From the NCBI GenBank assembly GCA_003024785.1, contig PUQB01000128.1, forward strand, positions 379,812-443,811: 64,000 nucleotides of DNA, in the 5' to 3' direction. Below are positions 27,239 through 40,682 of this stretch, in pieces (positions within the stretch are counted from its first letter, which is position 1; the number at the start of each line of letters is the position of its first letter). The translations under genes and the position numbers were made by a program. The notes under the pieces are model-generated. The model worked only from the letters and a program-made list of their open reading frames with translations. It was not told where the DNA came from and did not search any database. This DNA comes from Selaginella tamariscina. Lineage: Eukaryota; Streptophyta; Lycopodiopsida; Selaginellales; Selaginellaceae.

Positions 27239-27441
27239 ATGACGAATATTTTTTATTAAGGCATTTGGAGAGAAGAGCTACAAAAAGAAGACCCCGTACT
27301 GATGGCTTACAAACAGCGTAAGGGGAAGTATGCTGTACACAATGGTCCGTTTCGTCCTCGTCAATCGAGGGCTTTGTGACGTCGGCACTTAATGGAGATA
27401 TAAAGTTTGACAAAGTTAATAAGGAACCTAGATTATCCTAA
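24126..27441 (+). CDS. ER DnaJ/thioredoxin-like co-chaperone (ERdj3A/TMS1-like), several frame breaks
   Basis: Exon 1 (24126-24203) encodes [16 protein letters not shown], a secretory signal peptide, followed by DLYK. Exon 2 (24288-24417) gives the J-domain with KYHPDKNK (the HPD that stimulates Hsp70). The next exon from about 24860 gives [20 protein letters not shown], then a Gly/Phe/Asn-rich linker ([15 protein letters not shown] at 25160-25260). Thioredoxin-like modules follow: WLVLFTSS at about 25550, [15 protein letters not shown] at about 25755 and TPKLYIYPW. The C-terminal part ([11 protein letters not shown] at about 27320, [11 protein letters not shown] at about 27390) resembles plant ERdj3A/TMS1, an ER HSP40 with a PDI-like region. 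Frame breaks occur near 25470, 26195, 26430 and 27300-27370, and the stop near 26200 lies inside expected coding. It is either a decaying gene or affected by base errors. The ATG was chosen for the signal peptide and in-frame joining. Confidence 0.75.
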
Positions 27442-28237
27442 CTCAGGTATTGAATAATTAACAAAGAATCGAATAATTTAACTAATGAATATAATATAAA
27501 ATGATATTTATTTAACAACTATGTGGTTATTATTTATGAAACAGGTTTAGAATAGGAATATTGAGGAAAATAAACGAGTAGCAAGTGTACATATCACAGG
27601 AGAGACATTTTTTGAAACGTTTTTTGTAAGTATTAATATAGTGTTTACTATTGTGATAATCATGTGTGTGTGTGTGTGTGTGGAGCTTACCAATATTTTT
27701 TACATAATCACTGTAGATATATATATTGAGTGTACATATAACACACACACACACACACACCAAATTTCACACATATACACATCATAGATTAATTAATTTA
27801 TTATGTTGCAACAGCATACACACGCACGCATACACAAATATACAAATACATACGTGTCTCTCTACACATTGTGGTCTTACAGTCCTATCCATTTATGTAC
27901 GTATATATGTATACACACACACAGTTGTATATATGGAGATATATATACATATATATTTTTGAATCCTTTTATATATTTTTAGATACATCCATTTACTTGC
28001 ATATTGTAATAATACAGTGTTTGACAATGCATATATGCCATACACGTGTGTATGTATACCGAATATGATATATTCAGTTATTTTATCGACGTATTGAAAT
28101 TATATATATTGCTGATGTAACTTCATCACCACGCACACACACATACACACATTTATATATATTTTAACCTGAAGGTTGGTGGTAAAGTGGGCTATTTGTC
28201 AATATTTGAGCAGCAAAGTACATACGAACAATCCAAT

Positions 28238-28327
<90 letters not shown>

Positions 28328-28429
28328 CCTGTACGGAGTAACTACCATAGTATTGAAACTCAAATTATGGTAAGAGACAAAAATTTAAATTTAAATTTCT
28401 ACTTTATTAAATGTTTTATATATATATAT

Positions 28430-28492
<63 letters not shown>

Positions 28493-30600
28493 TACTACAC
28501 GTACGTGCACACTACGTGGTGCATGCGTACACACACATCTTTGCTTAATATTTGATTAGCAGGACTAATCTCGTAGCTGTGTCCCAGATTCGGTATCTTT
28601 TACAACTGTATATTTCTCATTACTTATTGCCTAGACATTAATTTATATATATATATTTATATATATATATATATATGTATAAAACCACATTACACATTTT
28701 AAATTGTATATTATCGGCATATTACAAGTATATTAAAACTATATTAAATTCACATTGTTAATTTTAAAAATTAAAATTTATAAATCAACAATGGGAATTT
28801 TATCTTTAAACATAATCTCACAATAAATTTTTAAAAATATTACAATTTATAAACTTAATTTTATCTAGTTTTTTAATTTGCTATATTTTTTTTCCTTAAT
28901 GTCTTCTGTTTATTAAACATCATTTTCAATAATACTATATTTTTTTCTTTAAAAATCTTAATATTTATTTATAAATCTTATAAAATTATTACCTGGAAAG
29001 TAACTTAAAATTCAATTTAAAAATGCTAAGGTTTGATTTATGGTTCAAAGGAACATTAATTTATATTCCAACTCTTTTATAGAAAAGTTTATTCTTATAA
29101 ACATAAGAAATGTGTACATTATGTATTATACATGATGACACTTTCATTTAAAAACATAACCTCAATTAAAAAAGTATGATTATGCTGCATTTGCCTTAGA
29201 TTTGAAGTTAATAATTTTATAACTAGTACACTAGCTTAATTATTTAATAATTTTACTAATTAATAAATTCTTAGTCAAATTGTTATTCTAATTTGGTGAG
29301 TTTATTTGTTATTTTTAACCAAGTGAGTAAATATACTTTTAACTTAAATTATTATTTTTAACTTAGTGAGTTATCCTTAAGGTATGACTTTTAACTTAGT
29401 TATTATCTTTAATCTTTTAAGTTGGATATATATGAGTTTATTTTTAATTTAAACCCTTAACCTAGTTTTTGTGGATGTTTTACTTTCTCTTGAACTGAGT
29501 TATTTTGTTAACTTGATGAGTTTATTCATAAGCCAAACCCTTAACTTGGTTTAATGACTTTCTTAGTAAGACCTTTAATTTCTCAGTTTATGCTTACTCT
29601 TAACATGTTTCCCTAGTGAGTTTAAAGAATTCTATAACTTAAATTAGAGTGTGTATTTAAACATGAATCTTTTTATAAATTACTATGTGTATGTCTATTT
29701 CTTAAGTTATTTATATATAATAACAAATGGATCTTTTATCTTTCTCATTGTGTCAAATTATCGTGTATATGTAATAACTTTTCTTTAACTTTCTTAATTA
29801 TGTGTATATGATAACTTACTTTTCAAGTTATTAATTCTTAGATAGTTTTAGATTAGTCGTTAGATAAGATTAAGCTAACCATTGATAACACATATTTAAT
29901 TAGATGACATGTTAAATAAAATTAGAATGATCGTTAATGAAGCAATTTAGATAGCCATTGGATAGGATTTAAAATGATCATTAATAAAGCATCATGAAAA
30001 TAAAGACACACCCACACACAACAACATAATAAACTTATTATATAAAATGTGCATGAAAAATACATATATATGTGTATTGTGGATTTGATGTGCACTTTAA
30101 GACTTCATTCATTACGCACTAGTAATTTATTAATATATTTTAATAGTGTGAATCATCTTTAACATACAATTTAAACTTATAGAGAGATTGTAGTTTTATA
30201 TTATAAATTAGATATTATATTATTTTTTTTATATTTTAAATTAATTAATATATTATATACATTATACATGCATAAACACACACACACATTGTGTACACTT
30301 GTAATATATTAGTATGAGTATTAATTATATTAGTATATTACAAATTAATGACTTAAATTAGAATCTATAATCATCATTCATCTTCAATATAAATTAAAAA
30401 TAATTAAATTTAAAAACTTATATTTTAAACTTAAATTATTACTTTTATATAAAAGTTTATTGTGTGCATGTGTGTATGGTCACCAATGCCCAATCATGGT
30501 TGTATACTATAATTAACGAAAAAGTATTTTAATAAATAATTTTCAATGTGTATGTCTATATGTTCCATTACGAGCTATCAACAACCATCTTAAATTATAT
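27442..30600. other. AT-rich, microsatellite-dense intergenic DNA
   Basis: No gene is supported. It holds (TG)n at about 27664-27682, (CA)n at about 27742-27761, (TA)n followed by (TG)n at about 28246-28326, and long (TA)n tracts at about 28420-28495 and 28648-28678. From 28.7 to 30.6 kb the sequence is mostly A/T with recurrent ACTTAGTGAGTT-like phrases at 29.28-29.65 kb that look like a degraded short tandem. Open frames here are translated repeats. Confidence 0.7.
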
Positions 30601-30639
30601 TCAACAGCCATTGTAAATCCTAAATCCGTGTGGCACTAT

Positions 30640-30965
30640 TGATCAACCGCCAAGTTTAGGGGTAAGCCTAGGGTTAGTCAACTTAAGGGTGTTTCTATCC
30701 ATATTCGACATGTTAAACTCATCGAAACTAATTAATAACCCAAATGAGACACAAAAAACGAAGGTAAGAGTTTTTAAAAGACATACTTAGAGTTTCTCGA
30801 GATATAGGAACAACCAACTAGATACCCTAAACACTTAAGTGTATTAAGTGGGTTGTTTTCTCACTATATCTAGGGCTTATCAACATAATTTGGTAAGTAA
30901 TAATAGTCAAAGTTTAAAATAAATGAGAGCTATAATAAAATTATGATAGTAACCAATTATTAAGT
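30640..30965 (-). repeat. LTR-like repeat associated with the gypsy relic (copy 1)
   Basis: This block shares order and wording with 33600-33935: CCTAAACACYTAAGTG, GTTTTCTCACTATATCTA and GGTAAGTAATAATA. The first copy lies beyond the 3' side of the minus-strand gypsy coding remains, as a 3' LTR would. Ends are not sharply defined. Confidence 0.5.
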
Positions 30966-32575
30966 TTTTGTAATCTTGGAGGTCATGTTCGGTCTCCTAT
31001 GTGAAGTAATCTTTGCTTAACTCGGACTAAAGAACTTTAAATCCTTGGTAACACTAGTTGCGTGTCTCTCGCTATTCATGGTCTAAGTTGCAGATCAATG
31101 ATTGTATGCTGGAAAGGAACATTGGGTGTGGTGATTTGGTCTTGGTCAGGGTTGGGGGGTTCACTTTGGTGCAGCTTTAGTAGTGAAATACATTGTGAAA
31201 TTTCGAACTTGAGTAAATCCAAACGAAAAGCGTTAGTGCCTACCTCTTAAGGGGATCGAAGTATCAAGCTTGCACTTTGGTATAGTATTTCTTCATGAAT
31301 CTATTCTTGTCTAGACGTAACCACACCCATGAACCCATTGTGATTAGGGTTGGTGTTCTATGAAGGTTTGCAGCACATTTGTACTTGTCCTAAGCTCACT
31401 GAATTGTTGTGTGAAGTTGTTTGCTAATTGTTCCCATGATAGGATAATGTCTTGTATGGGAATGATTATACTCAAGCTCAATCCAATAGGAGACATGGCT
31501 GATAACCATAAGTGGCAAAAAAAGGAGAAAGGTCGGTACTGGTGCTCTAGGATTGGTTGTAAGCAAATTTTACTAAAGGTAAGTACTCGCCCCACTTACC
31601 AGGGGCTTCATCCATGAAATCTTTAAGAATGTGATTATTCTATTCAATACCTCAATTTGTCTATTGATTTGTGGATGATAAGCGTCAAAAATGCCTAATC
31701 ATGCCAAAAATCATTTCGAAAACTTATTGTCCCAATTGAAATTGTAGCTCCATGAAGATGGACATACTAAATGAATAAGTTGGTGACATATATTGCTCGT
31801 ATGCTTTTCTTGTAAGGGTTAAATGTGCAAGCTTAGTAAAATGATTAACAACGATGATGATCATGTCATATTGAGCGCAGAACTTGAAAAGCTTGATGAC
31901 AAAGTCATGCTTATATGTTCCCATGGTCGATGTGGGATCGACAATGGTTGGAGTAAGCCTTAGGGGCATGGGTCTTTGTTGCTTGGAATCTGAACACTCA
32001 ACACACTTGTTAGAAACAAATGGTAAAATACCTCTCCAGTAGAATTGGCATGTGAGTTGCAATAGTTTTGGAAAATCTGTAAATAAAACTTGCCTAAATG
32101 TCCACCAGTGGTGTCTCATGACATTCTTGGAAAATCTGTAAAAAAAAACTATGAGGCATACAAACACATCCCAACTTTAGTAAAATGCCACCTTCAATTG
32201 AGTAGCCCGACTACGTCAATGGTGCTACTTGTGTGTCTGGTTATGTTAAAACATTCCAAGGGTGTCTAAAGTCTAGGTCCAAGGCATACACAGCTTCGAA
32301 GTCCAACATAAGTGGGAAGTCCAAGGTGGTAATTAGTGATAGTCAGCAAAGAACTCTAATCAATGTCGTTGTTGGTTGCTAAGTAAATAAATAGCAGAGT
32401 GATTTGTGGTTGTATAAACATCAAAAGATTGTCCAAGTAAAAGTGCTACCAAGTCTTGAGTGTGTGCTAGATCGCTAAAAGTTCCTTGTCATGTACCGGT
32501 AGGAACATTCTTGCTGCAAAAGTTTATAGGATTCATAAGTAATCATTTTATTTGTAAAGTAACTGCTTTGAGGCC

Positions 32576-32926
32576 TTGGTTGTTGGCATCGTTGCAAACT
32601 CAAAGAGTGTGCAATACTTGGGATCAATAAAAGTTAAAACATGTGTGTTCACTAGTTCACATTTGATGTTGTCAAAAAATGCTTATGCTTGTTGTTCCAT
32701 ACAAAAGCTTGTGATTTTGTTAGATTTGTCAAAGGGTGCTACCTTCTGGTTAAATCCTTGAAAACTTACATGAAAAATTCACCAGCCCAAGGAAGGCTCA
32801 AAGCATTAAAATGGTTTGGTGGTGTTAGCCAATGTTGAACAACTTGTACTTTTTTTGGATCGATATGTAAGCGAAATTGTTGATAATGTGTCCAAGTATT
32901 TGACACTAGGTTGGAAAAAGCTAATG
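32576..32926. repeat. duplicated gypsy pol segment (copy A; copy B at 33950-34253)
   Basis: About 300 bp, including CTTGTGATTTTGTTAGAT and TGGATCGATATGTAAGC, recurs at 33950-34253 in the same orientation with substitutions. The two copies flank the LTR-like block, as if a second related fragment was inserted or the region was duplicated. Confidence 0.75.
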
Positions 32927-33599
32927 TGTGCCGTAGGCGAACACGAGTGTTTTACTAAATAAACTCCCTAAGGTTAGGTTTGGATAACCCTAAGTACATG
33001 ACCTTGCGAGTGCCTCACGAAAAGGGCTCTTGCTAACAAGTCTAGGTTGTTCAACCCCTAAATTCCAAGGAAAACACTCCCCTAGCTAAGTGTGCTAAAG
33101 CACACCTAGTTATGAGACCTAAACTCCCTTAAGCCGATGCCTAAGGCTTAGAACCCTAGTGCGAGCACAAGCATGCATGTTTACTAGTCAAACAATATCC
33201 CATGCCCACAATTGGACAAGGACATGGATGTGCCTTGCTTGGTTGTGAGTGTTACACCTTGTTTGACATGGAGGAGGAGGCTAGAGACAAGCCTGAACCT
33301 CTGCCTCTCGGAACGTGCAGACCGACAAGACCTCCCATGTATGAATTCGTCAACGTTAAGGGTAGGCTATCCCGAAGGTGGGATGTACCCTTACTATCTA
33401 GAAGTTGAGGCGGCACAACAGAGGGTTATGCTTTGACAACACAAGTTAGAGCTTGCACCGAGAGAAGAGTAATGAACTCAGTATGAACCGAGGAACCCTC
33501 ACTCCTACATACTTTACCTTATTTATGTGATGGAGAGCGCCCCCCCCTCCCGTGCGTTGGAATGCATGTCCCTTAGCTAAATGAGATGAGTTATCAACG

Positions 33600-33935
33600 A
33601 AACCTAATTCTTACCCCTAAAGGTGGGAGTTTTAGGGCGTGGCTTAGGAAAACTTTAGGGTTAGGTCGGGTGTTCCTAACCCTACTTATTACACATCGAA
33701 TTCACCTGCATTAACCAATTAGCCTAATTGGGACGTTAAAATGGGGGGTGGATTTTCTAGAAGGTAAGTGCTACATTTGTTTCTCGTAATATCTAAGGAT
33801 AGCCAGCTAGTTAGACTATACCCCTAAACACCTAAGTGCACTAAGCACGATTGTTTCTCACTATATCTAAGGTCCCTCAACATAATACAATAGGTAATAA
33901 TAATCAAAGTAAAAAACTCAAGACATAGTAAAAAC
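33600..33935 (-). repeat. LTR-like repeat inside the gypsy relic (copy 2)
   Basis: This is the second copy of the repeat at 30640-30965, lying between the two duplicated pol segments. It could be a nested solo LTR or the 3' LTR of a second truncated copy. Confidence 0.5.
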
Positions 33936-36900
33936 TATAACACCTTGGTTGCTAGCTTCGATGCAAAATTGAAGAGTGTATGGTGACTTGGGATAAGAAA
34001 AAGTTGTGAGTTTGATGTTGTCAAAAGATACTTGTGCCTTATTGTTCCATACAAAACTTGTGATTTTGTTAGATTTATCAAAGGTGCTACCTTCTTGATA
34101 AACTTGTGTGAAAATCTGCCATCTCAAGGAAGGCTCAAAGCATTGAAATGGTTTGTGGTGTCATCCATTATTAAACAGAATGTACTTTTTTTGGATCGAT
34201 ATGTAAGCCAAAATTGTTAATGATGTGTTCCAAGTATTTGATGCTAGGTTGGAAAAAGCCAAACTTCTCATGATTAATAAAAAAAAAATGATTATGTTCA
34301 AGAACACAAAAAAACCAGCTCGAGATGCTTATAGTGTTCCTCCAGGCTGCTTGAATAAACTAAGATGTCATCAAGAAAAGTAATCACAAAGTTGTCCAAT
34401 TACTTTCTAAAATCTCATTCATCATATGCATGAAAGTTGTAGGCCAAGCCAAAGAGCATGACATTTCATTTGTATAGGCCAAATCGAGTTCTGAATGTTG
34501 TTTTGTAGCAGTTCACACATATCTAACGGTAACTCAAGTTAATATAACCTGATGGTAAATCATTGAATCTATGAAGTTAAAAAAACAAATTGTTAATATC
34601 AAATTATATAAGGTTAACAATTACAAGGTAATATAACTTGATGGTAAATCATTACACCCATGAAGTTGAGAAAACAAATGTCAATATCAAGCAAAGAAAA
34701 ACTTATTTTGAATGAAATTGAATTCAAACTATAATAATCTATGCATGGCCAAGAGCCATCCTTCTTAGCACAAGTAGCATTGGTGAAGTCACCGATGAGG
34801 CAGAAGCTTGGATGAGGCCTTGGTGAACCAAATTGGTAATTTGTTGTTTAAGTTTTGTAGGTTGTGTGGGTGACATTTTGTAAATGGGCATGACCAAAAG
34901 CTTTGTTCCTGGTTCCAAGTCAATTGTATGTTCAATCGTCTTAGGAAGTAATTTGAAATTCTACTGCCATAAGTGAGAGTATTTAGTTAAGAAGGAATGA
35001 TACTTATTCGATTGGAGTCCTTGGAAGGAGCTTTAATGTAGTTGATTGTGAGCCAATATGTTGTTGTCTCAGCAAAAGGGTTGTGTGTAGTTTTGCTGCA
35101 TATTAACTTTTCTGGCTTAAACCATGATTTTACTATTCATGAATAGTAAAGCCTAATTTTATATAATATATATATATATAACAATTTAATGCATAAATTG
35201 AGAAGGCCTTTTAAATTTATAAAATTATATTATTTAATTTAATTTAAAATCGTTAAAAGTCATTATATAAATTAGTTTAAAATTTATTAATCTAAACCAT
35301 CATGATTTATTTAATAATTTAAATCATTGTCTAAACCAAAATTGTTAATCCTTGATAGAGATGGTTAGAATATGCTCCACTAAGATTATATTATCTTGTA
35401 ACCAAATACATTTATCATTTTACAATAATGTTACCTTGTGTTGTCAAAAATCAATCTGAGGTTGAAGATATAAGAGCCATGTTTGTCCGAGAATAAAGTA
35501 TGATTGCAACATGTTGTCTATGGAAAAATAAAGTGTGTTTGAGTAACCCTAAATCTGAATGTGCATTCTAGGGATTGGCTCATAAGAAGGGTGGGTAGTG
35601 CCATGAAAATCAATGATTTGTGTGTTGGATCAAGAACCGAAGTGATTCCACATTTGGTGAGGAAGGAGGTAAGACTATGTTAAGCTGCAACCCTAAGTCA
35701 AGTGGATGGCCTTGGGAAGATTTGAAGAATTGGATGAAATCATGGGGTTGAAACTGAGATGATCTAAACATGTAGAATGGGGGACTCCCATAAACCTTCA
35801 ATGTTAATTGTTTATTTATTAAATGGATATACATGTGGAGTGTCTGGATCGGTTTCTATGGTCACATTTGTCACAACCATGGATCCAAAGGAACACTCTA
35901 CAAAATGAAGTTGTATTTGTTGATAACAAATCGGTGCTCAAAAGCTCTATTTGTTCATGGGTGGTCAGTGGTAGGATGCGGCAGCAAGCTTGGGGATTTG
36001 CAGAGGCAGACAAGATGGTGAGGGATGAGGATTCAAGGATTGTGTGGGTGGTGTCAATCCTAGATTGGTGGAGGATGCTTGAAAGAAGGTGCGTGGCTTG
36101 ATGTATGTTGGTGTTGATTCATATATCTTCTTGAATTGAGCTTGATGCATTAATCTAATGCAATGTGGTGGAGTGTAAGCCAAGGATTTTACTAATAGCA
36201 TTGACAAGCTTTGGTTGCATGCCAATTCAAAATGATTGATGCTTTACCTTGTTTCATTGAGTGGGACTTTGGCGAGGAGATCTAGAAACTTGGCATGGTA
36301 CTCTATAATTGTCTGATTACCTTGGCATAGCTTGTTGTAGCTAACGATGTAGCCCATGAGTGTGACAGCTGAGACAAACGCTGGTGTGAAGTGTTGTTTG
36401 AATTGAATCCACATTCTTGTTTCATTGGTGTCAAGAGTTGTTCCCACTAGCTAAGCACCACCACTTTGAGATGAAAGACAGCGATGTCAACTTTGTATTT
36501 GTCAAGGAGCGGTTGCAACCAAAAAAAATTGTCATATGTGTTCAAAAAGCTTTTTACCTTCTTGTAAGTGCGACCAACTTGCTCATCGTGGAATGATGGA
36601 AACTAGACTTGGTCATAAAGGATTACGACTTGTGCCATGCAGAGTTGTTTAGTAGTTGAGACCAAGGTGGGGAGTACTTGGGACTGGGGCCAATGGAACT
36701 TGAGCCAGTGGTGTCGAGGTGTGCAAAGTAGTTGTCAAGAATTGTTGCTATTATATCATCAATTGGGTCATGCAATCCTTCATCCATTGTTGCTAAGTGT
36801 AGAGCTGGTCGGCTTAAAAATGTTGTTGAGTGTGAAGTTGATCCAATTGAAATTGTTGAATTTGAAATGAATACTACATCTTCTTCAAGGTGAATGGCCT

Positions 36901-36939
36901 AGATAGAGTCATCAGTCATGCCTCCCATACCAATTGATA

Positions 36940-38202
36940 AGGCAAAAACCACCTTATCTCTTACAAAGTAGTGTAGGTTAGGGAATGCAGTGACCAAGGT
37001 AAGTTCGGGGAGAGATAGAAATCACAAGTACACTAAAATGCCCTTGTTTAAGGGGTAAGTTCGACTAGTGGTAGGCTTAGTTTATTTATCCTAGAACAAT
37101 ACATAGTGTTCAGGTGGTTCACTTAATGAGTAGAGTAGTTGGGAACTTACCTTATTAAGTAAAATTCTCAAATTTGCTAAAGTAACTTCATTTGACTTGT
37201 TCACTCCGAGGTTACCATTAACTATTATATTGTAGTTGACTTGGCCATTGGCTGGTGTGTTTAGAATATATGCTTAGATACTAACAATGTGATATTTCAT
37301 TGTAAATTATAATAAAAGTTATCTTTATCAAAGTTAAAACTCTCTCTCTAGATTTAAAAATAACTTTATGTAAGTCATTTTTTTAAACTTTTCAATAATT
37401 TCATGTTATCATGTGCAAAATAAAATATTAATCTTTAACATGTTATAATATTTTTTTTTTTAAAACTTAAATAAATCTATTTTTGATAACTTCTTAATTA
37501 ATTTTATATTTATGTTTTACCGTATTCTTGATATCTTAATTATTAACACCAATTTCATATTGATTCTTTACCATATGCAATAAATAGTCATATTTATTAA
37601 ATTAATTTATTCTTTATAGTATGCCTCTATATAAACTTTGCAACTATGAAATTATTAATATGTTATTAGTTTAGTAAATTCAATACATAATTATAATTCA
37701 TTTTTATGAAAATTGAATCACATATATAAGAATAATTAGTCACTGGTATGTTACTCTTTAATACACTTGGTACATCATTCTTAATGAAAATTAAGCTAAG
37801 ATTATAAAAGTAATATCTTTTTCTTAATAGCACTTAATAAAGAATACTCCTAATTTGAGACTTTATTCTAATAATAAATTTTATATAATATTTTTAATAA
37901 ACATTCTATCACATTTATAAAGCTTTTCTAACTTAAACTAAGTTTAGTTACATAAGTCACAAGAATTATAAATGAGTAATTTACTTATATATAATCAACC
38001 CATACATATTTTCATCATTGTCAATTTTAAATAACTTATATATTATACATTATAGGTTTTTTTTATTGTCATTAATTCATTGTAAAAATCAAGAATATAT
38101 TTCATATACATTTATAAATAATTATCTATTAAAAATAATACTTCATAATAAGTGACAATTTATGTGTATTGTAATAATACTCTTTCTATCAGTTATTATA
38201 AT
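36940..38202. other. AT-rich spacer with probable 5' LTR remnant of the gypsy relic
   Basis: The first 250-300 bp immediately precede the PBS-like site in element orientation and should contain its 5' LTR, but I could not find clean ends. The rest is featureless AT-rich DNA with no gene seen. Confidence 0.45.
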
Positions 38203-39599
38203 AATATCATTAAATATTATTTAGTTTTTTCTAAGAACATCTTAAATGTTTTTTATATAATTTTTTATAGTTATTCAATGTTTTTTCATTAAAAAAATTT
38301 CAAAATAAAAAATTGAGTTATTAACTTCAATTTTGAATATATTTTAAACTTTATTCTTTAACGCCGTATATATTGTGAATTATCAATTTGATTAAAACAA
38401 TAATATAATGTTATTCATTAATATAATCACCAACTTTAATAAGATCACTAATTTTATTATCAAAGTCAAAATCTAACTTTTTATAATAGTGCATAATAAA
38501 ATATTATAGTTTACTTATAATAGTTAATAAAGAAATAAATTTTTAATTATATTTTTTATTTATTAAGGATCCTTATATTTTCATATTATATAAAAGAATA
38601 TGTCCAACCAAATTTTATGTTTGTTTTTTATAAAAACTTTATGTACTCATAAAAAGCTTTTTAAAGTGTTAAAATCTTATAATTTGTACAACTACTTTTA
38701 CTTACTTATTAAAAAATTCACATCAAATTACTTATAAATATTACTTACTAAGACACACACACATATATATATATATATATATTATGTATATTCTATTATG
38801 ACTTACACAATATAAATTTCATCTTTTAAACATTCAAGTTCAATTTAAATTCTTAATACATAAATGTTACTTTATATTAACATTTGTATGTGCTAATAAA
38901 ACCACATGTTAAAATATATACTGCTTCAAATAATAAACTCCACTTATCACAATAAAAAGTAATAAACATTGTGTTTTAAATTGTATGTTGTATTTGAATT
39001 TATATATACAATGTACACTGCATCTCTGTATTTGTAATGTTTATATATATTACACATTATATATTAAAATAATTTATTATGTAATGAAATTCAGAATTTA
39101 CAATTTATAATATTTCTTTTATAATTTTAATTTGAAAATTTGGACTCAAAAATATTAAGCTCATATTTTATATATTTAAATATATTTTTTCATATAAATT
39201 AAGTAAATAAATTTCAATTTATTTGTATGCAGAAGTAACATTTTTAATGGAATTAACACTGTGCAGAACATACTTGTATAACATAATTAAATTATATCAC
39301 CATCTTAGGTATTGTTGTATAAGATATTATTTTAATTTTTGTTATTAAAATTTCTTAAGCCAGCTTTAAGGGCTTATATATTAAATAGAATATTGATATT
39401 TTAAGTTTTTAGATTAGAATTAATATACTGAAACCCTTTGTTAAAATATTAAGTTTAAAGGGATGACTCAGCCCTGATTCTCATATGTATAAAGAGCATA
39501 TCCATTAGACACGAGAGTATATTCCGCTACTGGATGGTATATTCCGTTACTCAGATCTGATTTTGGGTTCTGTTACTCTTTTGTGTGTTCAGGCAAGAA

Positions 39600-40350
39600 G
39601 AATTCTGAACAAGGTATGTATATATTTTTCCATTTGGTGTCTCTCACAGCTTAATATCTCTTCAGCTATGCAAACTGTGGTTGTACTGGGATGGATTTGT
39701 ATTACTAAATTTCATACTAAGTGGTAAGAACCCCAAGAGGGTGGCACCAATGCCTTGCCATTGGTGTCTATGCTCTAGCAATAATACTGGTACAAGTAAT
39801 AGTACTGGCACAAGGGCTTCACCAAAGAACTTGGTACCAGTGGGACTAGACCATAGAAGTTTGGGGGGTTATCTAGAGCATAAAACAGGTATGGAATACA
39901 TTTCTTCTTATCCATACATTGAATACATTTCTTGTTATGCATACCATGTTTGTTCTCAAGTTTTATATCCATACATGTCATGCTTGGTAAGGTTCTGGTA
40001 TGCAACCTCCATTTGATAATTTTCTGTTATTAGTATGGATTATTGTATTTTGCATATATGCCTTGTCTTTCTGAAATGTGTTATATCTCTGGCTTTCATG
40101 CAGCTTTACAACACATGATGTATATACGATGCTGGGAGTGGGTAGAGCTTCCTTTTCATTCATTGTTGCTTCCGGTCTTCGTGTTTTGTTGGAGTCATGG
40201 TTTGTTATGGTCTTGGGGCTATTCTGAGATCCCGTTCGTGTTTTGCTGGAGCCATGGTTTAGTTATGGTATCCGGGCTACCCTGAGATCCTGCTCTGGTA
40301 TGCACCGTGAACGATACTGGGGACCGCTGGCAAACCAGGTACAGTAAAAT
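39600..40350 (+). other. possible 5' exons upstream of the right SWEET copy
   Basis: This mirrors 5057-5900. A splice-bounded open stretch runs at about 39745-39890 and another at about 40103-40339, the latter with a tandem near-duplicate of GTGTTTTGYTGGAGYCATGG. No domain is recognised. An extra G and an extra A near 40320-40338 relative to the left arm change the frame. Confidence 0.35.
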
Positions 40351-40433
<83 letters not shown>

Positions 40434-40682
40434 CAACCATATATAATATACAGATTCGTAAACCGAGAGTTTTGTAAGGGGGAATATTCATAGAATATGC
40501 TAGATATTGATTCTGGGTATATTCTCTTGTGTATTTAGCTTAAAATGAGACATTTGGGCGAGGGATTTTGAGGGTTTGTGTGTGTGCTGGGGAGGGAGAT
40601 GGAGCATGCGGGGATCATCAATAGGTATGGGGGGTGTGCGTGTGTGTGTTTTTCCTGTTTTTTATTTCTGAAGCTGTTTTAG

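Larger units (their letters stand above)
31344..36933 (-). pseudogene. Ty3/gypsy retrotransposon relic, gag to integrase, heavily decayed
   Basis: Read on the minus strand from high to low coordinates. A primer-binding-site-like TTGGTATGGGAGGC is at 36920-36933. A gag segment at 36244-36447 carries W..FKQHFTPAF and NQTIIEYHAKFLDLLAKVP. RT/RNase H remains at about 34.0-34.8 kb include AQVSFDNIKLTTFSYP. An integrase remnant at 31724-32167 carries CVECSDSKQQ and VVNHFTKLAHL. All frames are shattered by stops and indels, and a 1-kb block (about 32.93-33.94 kb) interrupts the pol remains. It is an old non-functional copy unrelated in detail to the elements at the two window ends. Confidence 0.8.

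Noticed and set aside
28187..28555. 122-codon open frame
   Set aside because: It consists of translated (TA)n and (TG)n microsatellite with no conserved protein features.
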